A program made the position numbers and the translations under genes. Below the pieces are notes generated by a model. That model searched no databases. It worked only from the letters and a program-made list of their open reading frames with translations, and was not told the DNA's origin. This document shows positions 24,841 through 32,084 of a DNA stretch of 43,907 nt, piece after piece (position 1 is the first letter of the stretch; each line of letters begins with the position of its first letter). This DNA comes from Oscillospiraceae bacterium (GTDB taxonomy: Bacteria > Bacillota > Clostridia > Oscillospirales > Ruminococcaceae), in NCBI GenBank assembly GCA_017461245.1, contig JAFTYW010000013.1, positions 1 to 43,907 on the forward strand. Reading direction: 5' to 3'.

Positions 24841-24901
24841 GTAGGGGCGGGTCTCTGCGCCCGCCCGTTTTTTGCGGGACGATGTGGCATCGTCCCCTAC
24901 A
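24840..24901. repeat. TGTAGGG/CCCTACA double-hairpin repeat, copy 1
   Basis: A 62-bp element with inverted termini TGTAGGGG and CCCCTACA. It encloses two hairpins, GGGCGGG/CCCGCCC and GGGACGATG/CATCGTCCC. A related element lies at 38880-38952. Confidence 0.75.
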
Positions 24902-24920
24902 AAATATCTGATACAGGCAT

Positions 24921-25048
24921 AAAAAAGCCCTCCTTATGCAAAGGAGGGTGGCAGCCGAAGGCTGACAGGAGGATTGCTAATTAACCTGCAATCCCTCAGT
25001 CTTTTGCTTCGCAAAATCCAGCTCCCTTTACACAAGGGAGCCTTTTTG
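24921..25048. repeat. Hairpin repeat copy B (128 bp, inverted relative to copy A), terminator of glgB
   Basis: The reverse complement of this segment matches copy A (20422-20552) almost throughout. Its inner small hairpin is CAGCC/GGCTG where A has CATCC/GGATG, a compensatory pair change. It abuts the glgB stop codon (25049-25051) and supplies a T run on the minus strand. Confidence 0.85.
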
Positions 25049-27040
25049 TTAGTCGATTTTCTTAAAGGCGGCGGCGGTTCTTGAGGGCAGGTAGCATTTA
25101 AAACCTATCTTGCCGTCGGGGGCTTTTTCGGCGGTGTAGACGTACTCGGTGTCTATTCTGTCAAAGCCGCCGAAGGCGGCATCGTCAGTCGACAAAACGG
25201 CTTTGTACTGCCCTATTTCGCCCGTCGGGACAAAATAGCCCTCAAAGGACTTTTCGGGGTGAAAATTAAATGCAAAAACGGTTTTGCCCTTTGAAAAAAT
25301 GAGCACCTTATCGTCCTGATGAAGCCAGCGGTTTACCGCTTTCTTAGTCATAATGCGCTCTTTCTTTAAAAGGGTGAGCATCGCCTTATCAAACGCCTCG
25401 AGGTCGCCATAACGCAACTTCTTATTATCAGCGAGGCTCCATTGGCGGCGGCAGTAGTGGTAGCTCCAGCCGTTGCCCTCACGGGGAAAATCTATCCACT
25501 CGGGGTGGCCAAACTCATTGCCCATAAAGTTAAGGTAACCCTCGCCTGCAAGGCTCGACGTTACAAGCCGCAGCATCTTGTGCAGGGCAATTCCCCTATC
25601 AATAACGGCGCTGTGACTGTCTTTATTCATAGCGCCGTACATCTCGGCATCGCAAAGGCGAAACATTATGGTCTTATCGCCGACAAGTGCCTGATCGTGC
25701 GACTCGCAGTAGCCAATATTTTTTTCAAGGGGGCGGCGGGTCGTAAGCTCGTAGTAAAGCTTGCCCATATCCCAATCCCAGTCGGAATATTCCTTTAAAA
25801 GCTTGATCCAGAGGTCAGGAACGCCCATTGAAAGCCTAAAGTCGAAGCCTATTCCGCCCGCTTCTATCGGCAGAGCCATTCCAGGCATACCCGACATATC
25901 CTCGGCAACGGTAAGCGCATCGGGTTTAATAGAGTGAACAAGCTCGTTTGCAAGCTGGAGATAGGTCACCGCCTCGGTATCGGTATTGAGCGAGAAATAC
26001 ATATCGTAATTGCAGAACGCACTGCCGAGGCCATGATTGTGATACAGCATTGAAGTTACGCCGTCAAAGCGGAAGCCGTCAAAGTGATATATCTCAAGCC
26101 AGAATTTTAAGTTTGAGAGCAGAAAATGCAGCACTTCGTTTTTGCCGTAGTTAAATAGCTTGGTGTCCCAGGCGCTGTGGTTACCCCGCTCCCCAGCGTG
26201 AAAATACTGATACTCTGTGCCGTCAAACATATTCAGACCGTCGCCTGTGTTTTTAACAGCGTGGGAATGAACAACGTCAAGCAGCACCGCGATGCCCATT
26301 TTATGAGCGGTGTTTATAAGCCTTTTAAGTTCCTTTCCCCTGCCAAAGCGTGAGGAAACGGCAAAAAAGTTTGAAACCTGGTAGCCAAACGAAGCATAAA
26401 AAGGATGCTCCATAATTGCCATTATCTGAATGGTGTTGTAACCGAGCTTTTTAATTCGGGGCAGGATTTTATCGGTAAACTCGTCAAAAGAGCCGACCTT
26501 ATAATCCTCCTGAGCCATTCCTATATGGCACTCATAGATATAAGGCGTCTTTTGAGGCTTGAAAGCGGCGTCGGTCCACTCAAAATTGTCGAAAAGAACG
26601 TCGTCAACCTCGGCGCACCAGATATACGTATCCTTATCCTGCACGACTCTTGTGGCATAAGACGGGATACGGAGCAGAGTTTCGCCGTTATGGATAACTA
26701 TTGCCTGCACCTTTTGACCGACCTTAAGGGCGTCCTTGCCCACAAGTTCAATTTCAAAAACGCCGTTATCGAGACGGCGCATCTCGTTGGCATAAATATC
26801 CCAATTATTAAAATCGCCTGCAAAGAACATTTTTTCAGCGGCGGGCGCCCATTCTCTGTAGACCCAGCCGTTCTTGGTTTTATGAACACCGAAATACTCA
26901 TAGCCGTTTGCAAAATCGCATAGCGAAGCTGCCCCACTCAAAAGCTCATTCTTCTTTTGAGCAAAGCTTTCCATTCTTAAGTCAATATCTTTTTTAAACG
27001 GCTTTAAATAGGGGTCAATTTTAAAAATTTTGTAGTTCAT
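25049..27040 (-). CDS. glgB: 1,4-alpha-glucan branching enzyme (GH13_8-type)
   Basis: Glycogen-branching enzyme that cuts alpha-1,4 chains and rejoins them as alpha-1,6 branches. The 663-residue protein has an N-terminal CBM48 domain (WAPAAEKMFFAGDFNNWD, about 55-145). The GH13 barrel carries VLLDVVHSHAVKN, nucleophile D326 in FDGFRFDGVTSM, acid/base E380 in LTVAEDMSGMPG, and D449 in NIGYCESHDQALVGD. The wording MEHPFYASFGYQVSNFFAVSSR and length match the eukaryote-like GH13 subfamily 8 rather than E. coli GlgB. AAGGAG precedes the ATG. No other glg genes are adjacent. Confidence 0.95.
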   Translation of the reverse strand: MNYKIFKIDPYLKPFKKDIDLRMESFAQKKNELLSGAASLCDFANGYEYFGVHKTKNGWVYREWAPAAEKMFFAGDFNNWDIYANEMRRLDNGVFEIELVGKDALKVGQKVQAIVIHNGETLLRIPSYATRVVQDKDTYIWCAEVDDVLFDNFEWTDAAFKPQKTPYIYECHIGMAQEDYKVGSFDEFTDKILPRIKKLGYNTIQIMAIMEHPFYASFGYQVSNFFAVSSRFGRGKELKRLINTAHKMGIAVLLDVVHSHAVKNTGDGLNMFDGTEYQYFHAGERGNHSAWDTKLFNYGKNEVLHFLLSNLKFWLEIYHFDGFRFDGVTSMLYHNHGLGSAFCNYDMYFSLNTDTEAVTYLQLANELVHSIKPDALTVAEDMSGMPGMALPIEAGGIGFDFRLSMGVPDLWIKLLKEYSDWDWDMGKLYYELTTRRPLEKNIGYCESHDQALVGDKTIMFRLCDAEMYGAMNKDSHSAVIDRGIALHKMLRLVTSSLAGEGYLNFMGNEFGHPEWIDFPREGNGWSYHYCRRQWSLADNKKLRYGDLEAFDKAMLTLLKKERIMTKKAVNRWLHQDDKVLIFSKGKTVFAFNFHPEKSFEGYFVPTGEIGQYKAVLSTDDAAFGGFDRIDTEYVYTAEKAPDGKIGFKCYLPSRTAAAFKKID

Positions 27041-27071
27041 AGCATTTCTCCTTGCTTGTCCTTACCCTTTT

Positions 27072-27100
27072 ATTTTAGCAGATTATTTTACCTTTCGCAA
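27072..27100 (-). promoter_or_regulatory. Probable promoter of glgB
   Basis: Minus strand TTGCGA (27100-27095), 17-nt spacer, TAAAAT (27077-27072), 31 nt upstream of the start. Confidence 0.5.
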
Positions 27101-27150
27101 CCGCAACTTTTTGTCGAAAACCGTGCTATATAATTATTTGTAGTTTTTGA

Positions 27151-27179
27151 TTGAAAAATGAAAAATAATTTAGTATAAT
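27151..27179 (+). promoter_or_regulatory. Probable promoter of proBAC
   Basis: TTGAAA (27151-27156), 17-nt spacer, TATAAT (27174-27179), 35 nt before proB. Confidence 0.7.
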
Positions 27180-27214
27180 AAAGTTTAAAGAAAATTTTAT
27201 TTGGAGATAGGCTT

Positions 27215-27982
27215 ATGCGAATTGTAGTTAAAGTCGGAACGTCTACACTTGCCCACCCGACAGGCAGAATGAATATTTTTTTGGTTGAGGAACTTTGCAA
27301 AGTTTTAAGCGACCTTAAAAACATCGGTCACGAGGTTATTTTAGTTTCCTCGGGCGCAATCGGAATGGGAATGGGAAAATTAAACTTTAAAGAGCGCCCC
27401 TCCGACATACCTACAAAGCAGGCGGCCGCCGCAGTTGGTCAATGCGAGCTTATGTATACATACGACAGGCTTTTCTCGCAGTACAACCACACCACCGCGC
27501 AGGTTCTCATAACGGGTTCTGACCTTAAAAACGAGCAGCGCCACCAAAACTTTGAGAACACCCTAAACCGCCTTTTAGAGCTTGACGCTCTGCCTATCAT
27601 AAACGAGAACGACACCGTTGCCACCGAGGAGATAGTTATCGGCGACAATGACACGCTCGCCGCAATTGTTTCGGTAAGCGTTAAGGCAGATCTTTTGGTT
27701 CTGCTCTCGGATATTGATGGGCTTTACACCGCTGACCCAAGGCGCGACAAAAATGCAAAGCTGCTCTCTGTAGTTGAGGAACTTACGCCCGAAATTATGG
27801 TTCTCGGTGAGGGCAAAGGCTCGTCACTTGGCACGGGCGGAATGAAGACAAAACTGCACGCCGCCGAGATTGCCACAAGTGAAGGCATTGATATGGTTAT
27901 TGCAAACGGCTCCGACCCCTTAAAGCTTTACGACATTATTAAGGGCGAGGGTGTTGGAACCCGTTTTATTGGAAAGAAGTGA
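27215..27982 (+). CDS. proB: Glutamate 5-kinase (short form without PUA domain)
   Basis: First enzyme of proline biosynthesis, ATP-dependent phosphorylation of glutamate in the cytoplasm. The 255-residue product is a complete amino-acid kinase domain: RIVVKVGTSTLAHPTGRMN, VSSGAIGMGMGKL, QAAAAVGQCELM, IINENDTVATEEI, FGDNDTL-like IGDNDTLAAIVS, DIDGLYTADPR and GTGGMKTKLHAAEIA. It ends right after VGTRFIGKK, so the C-terminal PUA domain of E. coli or B. subtilis ProB (~365 residues) is absent. This is common in Clostridia. GGAGAT precedes the ATG. The stop is 4 nt before proA. Confidence 0.96.
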   Translation: MRIVVKVGTSTLAHPTGRMNIFLVEELCKVLSDLKNIGHEVILVSSGAIGMGMGKLNFKERPSDIPTKQAAAAVGQCELMYTYDRLFSQYNHTTAQVLITGSDLKNEQRHQNFENTLNRLLELDALPIINENDTVATEEIVIGDNDTLAAIVSVSVKADLLVLLSDIDGLYTADPRRDKNAKLLSVVEELTPEIMVLGEGKGSSLGTGGMKTKLHAAEIATSEGIDMVIANGSDPLKLYDIIKGEGVGTRFIGKK

Positions 27983-27986
27983 TCTT

Positions 27987-29222
27987 ATGCTGACAACACA
28001 GCAGATTCTTATAAATGCAAAAAGCGCAAAGAACGCCGTTTGCGCCCTCTCTGACGAGGTGCGCTCAAAGGCAGTCTGCGCCATGGCAGACGCTCTTTTA
28101 GAGGATGCCGAAACTATTTTTAGCGAAAACGCCAAAGATTTAGAGGCGGCGCGCGGCAAAATATCTGACGTTATGCTCGACCGACTTCGCTTAACGGAGC
28201 AAAGAATAGCCGATATGGCGGCATCTATGAAAAAGGTTGCCACGCTTTCCGACCCTCTTAGCAAAACTTTAATTGAATACCGCAGAGATGACGGCCTATT
28301 GATCAAAAAGGTTTCTGTTCCCATCGGCGTTGTGGCTATCATTTACGAAAGCCGCCCCAATGTTACCGCAGATGTTGCGGCGCTCTGCCTTAAAAGCGGA
28401 AACGTAAGTGTTCTGCGAGGCGGAAAAGAGGCTTTCCGCTCGGCTAATGCTATCGTTACTGCTATGAGAAAGGGGCTCGCCTTACTTAATTTGCCCGAAA
28501 CGCTTATTAACTTGATCGAGGATACCTCAAGAGACAGCGCAAACGAACTTATGCGCGCAAACGGCTATGTTGACCTTCTTATTCCCCGAGGCGGAAAAGG
28601 GCTTATTGACGCCTGCGTTCAGAACGCGACCGTTCCCTGCATCCAGACAGGAACGGGAATATGCCACATTTACGTTGACAAGGCCGCAAACTTTACAAAA
28701 GCGCTTGACATTATTGACAACGCCAAGACCTCGCGTCCCTCTGTTTGCAATGCGGCTGAGGTATGCCTTGTTCACAAGGAGATAGCAAACGAGTTTTTGC
28801 CTCTGCTTTCTGAAAGGCTAAGTGGCAGAGTTGAACTTCGCCTTTGCCCCGAATCCATCAAAATTATAGACGGAACACCTGCATCAGACACCGATTTTGA
28901 CACAGAGTTTCTTGATTACATTCTCGCCGTCAAGGTGGTCGACGATGTAAAGGCGGCGACCTTGCATATCTCAACTCACTCGACAGGACACAGCGAGGCA
29001 ATCGTTTCTGAGGACACAGCGGCGCAGGAGTATTTTACTCGGTTTGTTGACAGCGCGGCGGTCTACGTTAACGCATCGACAAGGTTTACCGACGGCGGCG
29101 AGTTTGGTCTCGGCTGTGAGATGGGCATCTCGACACAGAAGATGCACGCAAGAGGCCCTATGGGAATAGCTGAGCTTACCGCGTACAAATACATTATCGA
29201 AGGAAACGGACACACAAGATAG
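27987..29222 (+). CDS. proA: Gamma-glutamyl phosphate reductase
   Basis: Second proline-pathway enzyme, NADPH reduction of glutamyl-5-phosphate to the semialdehyde; an aldehyde-dehydrogenase-fold protein. The ATG at 27987 gives 411 residues; an upstream in-frame start at 27951 would overlap proB. Motifs are VPIGVVAIIYESRPNVTADVAALCLKSGN, LRGGKEA, LIPRGGKGLI and the catalytic C254 in SRPSVCNAAEVCLVH. The C-terminus has EFGLGCEMGISTQKMHARGPMGIAELT. Co-directional and tightly spaced with proB and proC. Confidence 0.97.
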   Translation: MLTTQQILINAKSAKNAVCALSDEVRSKAVCAMADALLEDAETIFSENAKDLEAARGKISDVMLDRLRLTEQRIADMAASMKKVATLSDPLSKTLIEYRRDDGLLIKKVSVPIGVVAIIYESRPNVTADVAALCLKSGNVSVLRGGKEAFRSANAIVTAMRKGLALLNLPETLINLIEDTSRDSANELMRANGYVDLLIPRGGKGLIDACVQNATVPCIQTGTGICHIYVDKAANFTKALDIIDNAKTSRPSVCNAAEVCLVHKEIANEFLPLLSERLSGRVELRLCPESIKIIDGTPASDTDFDTEFLDYILAVKVVDDVKAATLHISTHSTGHSEAIVSEDTAAQEYFTRFVDSAAVYVNASTRFTDGGEFGLGCEMGISTQKMHARGPMGIAELTAYKYIIEGNGHTR

Positions 29223-29233
29223 GAAGTGTTTAT

Positions 29234-30031
29234 ATGAAAAGTGCCGGATTTATAGGCACGGGAAAAATGGGCGGTGCGCTTGCATCTACCGTTATCAAAA
29301 ATCTTGGCGGCGAGAACGTTTTACTTGCTGACAATTTTATAGAAAAGGCAAAAGAAGTTGCAGGCGAGAGCGGCGCTGAGTGTACCGATGCCGCCACATT
29401 ATGCCAAAACTGCAAATTCATCTTTATCGGGGTAAAGCCACAGGTAATCGGCGAAACGTTTGAACAAATCAAGTCCACCCTACTCTCGCGAGAGGACAGA
29501 TTTATAATAGTTTCAATGGCGGCGGGGGTTACCACCGAGCGAATTTCTGCGATGCTTAGAAAAGACGTTCCCGTTATCAGAATTATGCCCAACACCTCGG
29601 TTTCAGTCGGCGCAGGAATGACTCTCTACTGCCCCAACACCCTTGTAACAGACGAGGAGGTCGCCGAGTTTACCTCTATGCTCTCGCTTTCGGGAGAACT
29701 TGAGCGCATTGACGAAGGTCTTATCGATGCGGGAATGGCAGTTTCAGGCTGCGGACCTGCATTTATCTATCTTATTATGCAGGCGCTCGCCGACGGAGGC
29801 GAAAAGCTTGGCTTAGAGGTCGACACCGCGCTAAAGCTCGCGCGGCAGACGGTTTTGGGAGCGGCGAGCCTTGCTATAGAGAGCGGCATATTGCCCGAAC
29901 AGCTTAAAAAAGATGTTTGCAGCCCCGGCGGCGCTACCATTGAGGGAATTTACGTTCTTGAGGATGCGGGCGTACCCAATGCGTTTATCGACGCCGTAAA
30001 AGCCGCCTACGATAAGGCAAAAAAGCTATAA
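29234..30031 (+). CDS. proC: Pyrroline-5-carboxylate reductase
   Basis: Last enzyme of proline synthesis, NAD(P)H reduction of pyrroline-5-carboxylate. The 265-residue product opens with the Rossmann loop FIGTGKMGGALAS. It continues with FIGVKPQ, the IRIMPNTSVSVGAGM strand and the family signature near SGCGPAFIYLIMQALADGG, then DVCSPGGATIEGIYVLED. It is 11 nt after proA, completing a proB-proA-proC operon that ends at the hairpin 30039-30068. Confidence 0.97.
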   Translation: MKSAGFIGTGKMGGALASTVIKNLGGENVLLADNFIEKAKEVAGESGAECTDAATLCQNCKFIFIGVKPQVIGETFEQIKSTLLSREDRFIIVSMAAGVTTERISAMLRKDVPVIRIMPNTSVSVGAGMTLYCPNTLVTDEEVAEFTSMLSLSGELERIDEGLIDAGMAVSGCGPAFIYLIMQALADGGEKLGLEVDTALKLARQTVLGAASLAIESGILPEQLKKDVCSPGGATIEGIYVLEDAGVPNAFIDAVKAAYDKAKKL

Positions 30032-30038
30032 AAAATAA

Positions 30039-30072
30039 AAAAGCGGTAGCCAATCGGCTGCCGCTTTTAACT
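30039..30072. terminator. Bidirectional terminator between proC and pduL
   Basis: AAAAGCGGTAGCC (30039-30051) with GGCTGCCGCTTTT (30056-30068), one G-U pair, 4-nt loop, T-rich right and A-rich left flank. Confidence 0.9.
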
Positions 30073-30084
30073 TTTAATATTTAA

Positions 30085-30654
30085 TTAGTCGATAATTTCG
30101 CCCTTTGAGCCTGCGCAAGCTGCATTAGACTCGTCGGTGTCGATGTGCATTGCGGTTGCAAACTTTTCAGAAACGCGGACAACAACATCATCAAAAATGG
30201 TTGAACGCTGTTCAGAAACGATCTTAACCTTTATATTCTGCTTATCGCAAACGCCGAACTTTGCGGCATCCTCAGGGGTGATGTGCAGGTGGCGCTTTGC
30301 AACGATAACGCCCTCGGAAATCTCAACCTCGCCGCAGGGACCAACAAGCTTACAGCCTGCGCTACCCTTGGTATCGCCCGACTCTCTGATGGGAGCGGCA
30401 ACGCCGATGCTGCGAGCATCGGTAAGCGAGATCTCAACCTGAGTTGCGGGGCGGACAGGGCCTAAAATAGAAACGCCTGCAAGCTCTCTCTTGGGGCCGA
30501 CAACGGTTACACGCTCGTTACAAGCGTACTGACCGGGCTGAGAAAGATCCTTTTTAACTGTGAGCTTAGCATCCTTACCGAAAAGGATCTCAAGGTCTGC
30601 CTGCGAAAGATGAACATGACGGGCAGAGGTTTCAACTAAAATTTCCTTAGACAT
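30085..30654 (-). CDS. pduL: Phosphate propanoyltransferase / acyl phosphotransacylase PduL
   Basis: Zinc enzyme exchanging acyl-CoA and acyl-phosphate (propionyl or acetyl). The 189-residue protein starts directly at the catalytic fold (VETSARHVHLSQADLEILFG). It shows CNERVTVVGPKR, LGPVRPATQVEIS, AKRHLHITPEDAAKFG and the third His site TAMHIDTDESNAA. The ATG at 30654 has GGAGAT 6 nt upstream. There is no N-terminal microcompartment-targeting extension and no shell genes nearby. It is therefore probably a free cytosolic enzyme serving acetate or propionate fermentation (inference). Confidence 0.95.
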   Translation of the reverse strand: MSKEILVETSARHVHLSQADLEILFGKDAKLTVKKDLSQPGQYACNERVTVVGPKRELAGVSILGPVRPATQVEISLTDARSIGVAAPIRESGDTKGSAGCKLVGPCGEVEISEGVIVAKRHLHITPEDAAKFGVCDKQNIKVKIVSEQRSTIFDDVVVRVSEKFATAMHIDTDESNAACAGSKGEIID

Positions 30655-30701
30655 AGTATTATCTCCATTCTTCTGCAAAAGCAGTTATTATTAACATCTT
30701 C

Positions 30702-30730
30702 ATTTTACGACTTTTACTGCTGTTTTTCAA
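30702..30730 (-). promoter_or_regulatory. Probable promoter of pduL
   Basis: Minus strand TTGAAA (30730-30725), 17-nt spacer, TAAAAT (30707-30702), 47 nt upstream of the start. Confidence 0.5.
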
Positions 30731-30846
30731 GGGTTTTATAGAAAAAATCGGTAATTTTAATCGAAAAAGAGCCTTTTTGTAACAAAACTTAAAAAAGACG
30801 AATATTTTAAACTATATCGCATCAAAATTTTGTGCGGAGGTTTACT

Positions 30847-31911
30847 ATGTTACATAACAGTCAGGTCTACCACTTTTTTATGAGCGCCTCTACCCCAAAT
30901 GGCTTTATTTCTCATTTTCCGTCAATAGACTGTACCCAGCGCCACCTTTTAAAAGGCCCGTCGGGCTCGGGAAAATCCACACTTATAAAACGCGCGATTT
31001 CCACCATCTCATCAGACGGCGTCTGCGAGCTTATCCACTGCTCTGCCGACAAGGACTCGCTTGATGCGGCCATTTTAGATAAAAAAGGTATCTGTTTCAT
31101 TGATGCCACACCGCCGCACAGCCTTGAGCCTGTTCTGCCGCAAGTTAAAGACAAGGTCATCTCATTATATGATTTTTTTGACAGCGAAATTCTATCCTCG
31201 AAAAAGGATGAGATATTAAAGGCGGCAGATGAAGAGGAGCTTCTTTTGCAGAAATACACGGCGTTTATAAAAGCGGCGGGAATGCTTTTATCCTCTAACG
31301 AGCGCCTTTGCTCACGCTTTATAAACAAAGAAAAACTTTCAAACTTTCTCTCCCGCCTATGCTCTCGGGAGATCAAAAAGCGCGGCGGCAAAGGCAAACT
31401 TAAACTAAGGTATCTTAGCACCATTTCTGAAAACGGCGTTTTTATGTTCACCGACACCGCCAAAAAAATGTGCTCCCGCCTTTATGCCATAGACGACGCA
31501 AGCGGCGCAGTTTCGGGAATTATCTTAGAGGGGCTTTGCGAGTTTGCCCTCTCGGCCGGCTACACAGTCTACTGCTGCCTATGCCCGCTTTCTGACAGCG
31601 GCAGAATCGACCACATTTTAATTCCCGAGCTATCTCTCGGTTTTATGACCTCAAACAAGTTTCACCCAATAACCGACAAGGAGATAAAGAAAATTCACAC
31701 CTCGCGTTTTTACGACAGGGAAAAGCTATACGACTACTCTACCCGCACCTCGTTTCAGCTAAAGGCAGCGCGGGAGATGCTCAAAGAGGCAGCAGCATTT
31801 AACGCCGAAAAACTAAGGGCTCATCAGAGGGTTGAGAGCTGTTACACCGCCGCCTGCGACTTTAAAGCACGCGACAAATATTTTGACGGTTTTACAGAAA
31901 AACTCAAATAA
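30847..31911 (+). CDS. P-loop ATPase of the PRK06851 type, unknown function
   Basis: A 354-residue soluble protein with an N-terminal Walker A loop KGPSGSGKSTLIKR (about 34-47). The following segments ELIHCSADKDSLDAAI, ICFIDATPPHSLEP and DKVISLYDFFD match the wording I associate with the Firmicute PRK06851 group of hypothetical ATPases. The C-terminal half (SGAVSGIILEGLCEFALSAGYTVYCCLCPL, IDHILIPELSLGFMTSN) reads like a second, degenerate P-loop half without GKST. The ATG at 30847 follows GGAGG by 6 nt. It is a single gene ending in a strong terminator. Its substrate and role are unknown. Confidence 0.8.
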   Translation: MLHNSQVYHFFMSASTPNGFISHFPSIDCTQRHLLKGPSGSGKSTLIKRAISTISSDGVCELIHCSADKDSLDAAILDKKGICFIDATPPHSLEPVLPQVKDKVISLYDFFDSEILSSKKDEILKAADEEELLLQKYTAFIKAAGMLLSSNERLCSRFINKEKLSNFLSRLCSREIKKRGGKGKLKLRYLSTISENGVFMFTDTAKKMCSRLYAIDDASGAVSGIILEGLCEFALSAGYTVYCCLCPLSDSGRIDHILIPELSLGFMTSNKFHPITDKEIKKIHTSRFYDREKLYDYSTRTSFQLKAAREMLKEAAAFNAEKLRAHQRVESCYTAACDFKARDKYFDGFTEKLK

Positions 31912-31955
31912 AAACAAGGGGTTTTGTTTTTTGACAAAACCCCTTGTTTTCTTTG
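31911..31955. terminator. Terminator after the PRK06851-like gene
   Basis: 17-bp perfect arms 31911-31927 and 31934-31950 (ACAAAACCCCTTGTTTT), 6-nt loop; the 5' arm starts at the last base of the stop codon. Confidence 0.92.
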
Positions 31956-31981
31956 ACATATCAGCAAAAAAATACTATAAT
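31953..31981 (+). promoter_or_regulatory. Consensus promoter of addBA with a ~95-nt leader
   Basis: TTGACA (31953-31958), 17-nt spacer, TATAAT (31976-31981). The leader (about 31988-32084) contains a hairpin with arms TGTAAAGC (32011-32018) and GCTTTACA (32043-32050). Confidence 0.75.
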
Positions 31982-32084
31982 ATAAGCAGAATGCATTAAT
32001 GTAAGATGTGTGTAAAGCGTTATGCCTTTATAAAGCAAATATGCTTTACAGGCTATGTAGAAGTACAAAAGGGAGGAAAACGGC

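Noticed and set aside
20422-25048. Composite transposon or integrative element bounded by the inverted hairpin repeats
   Set aside because: No transposase, integrase or target duplication is visible; the enclosed genes look ordinary. Kept only as a possible inversion substrate.
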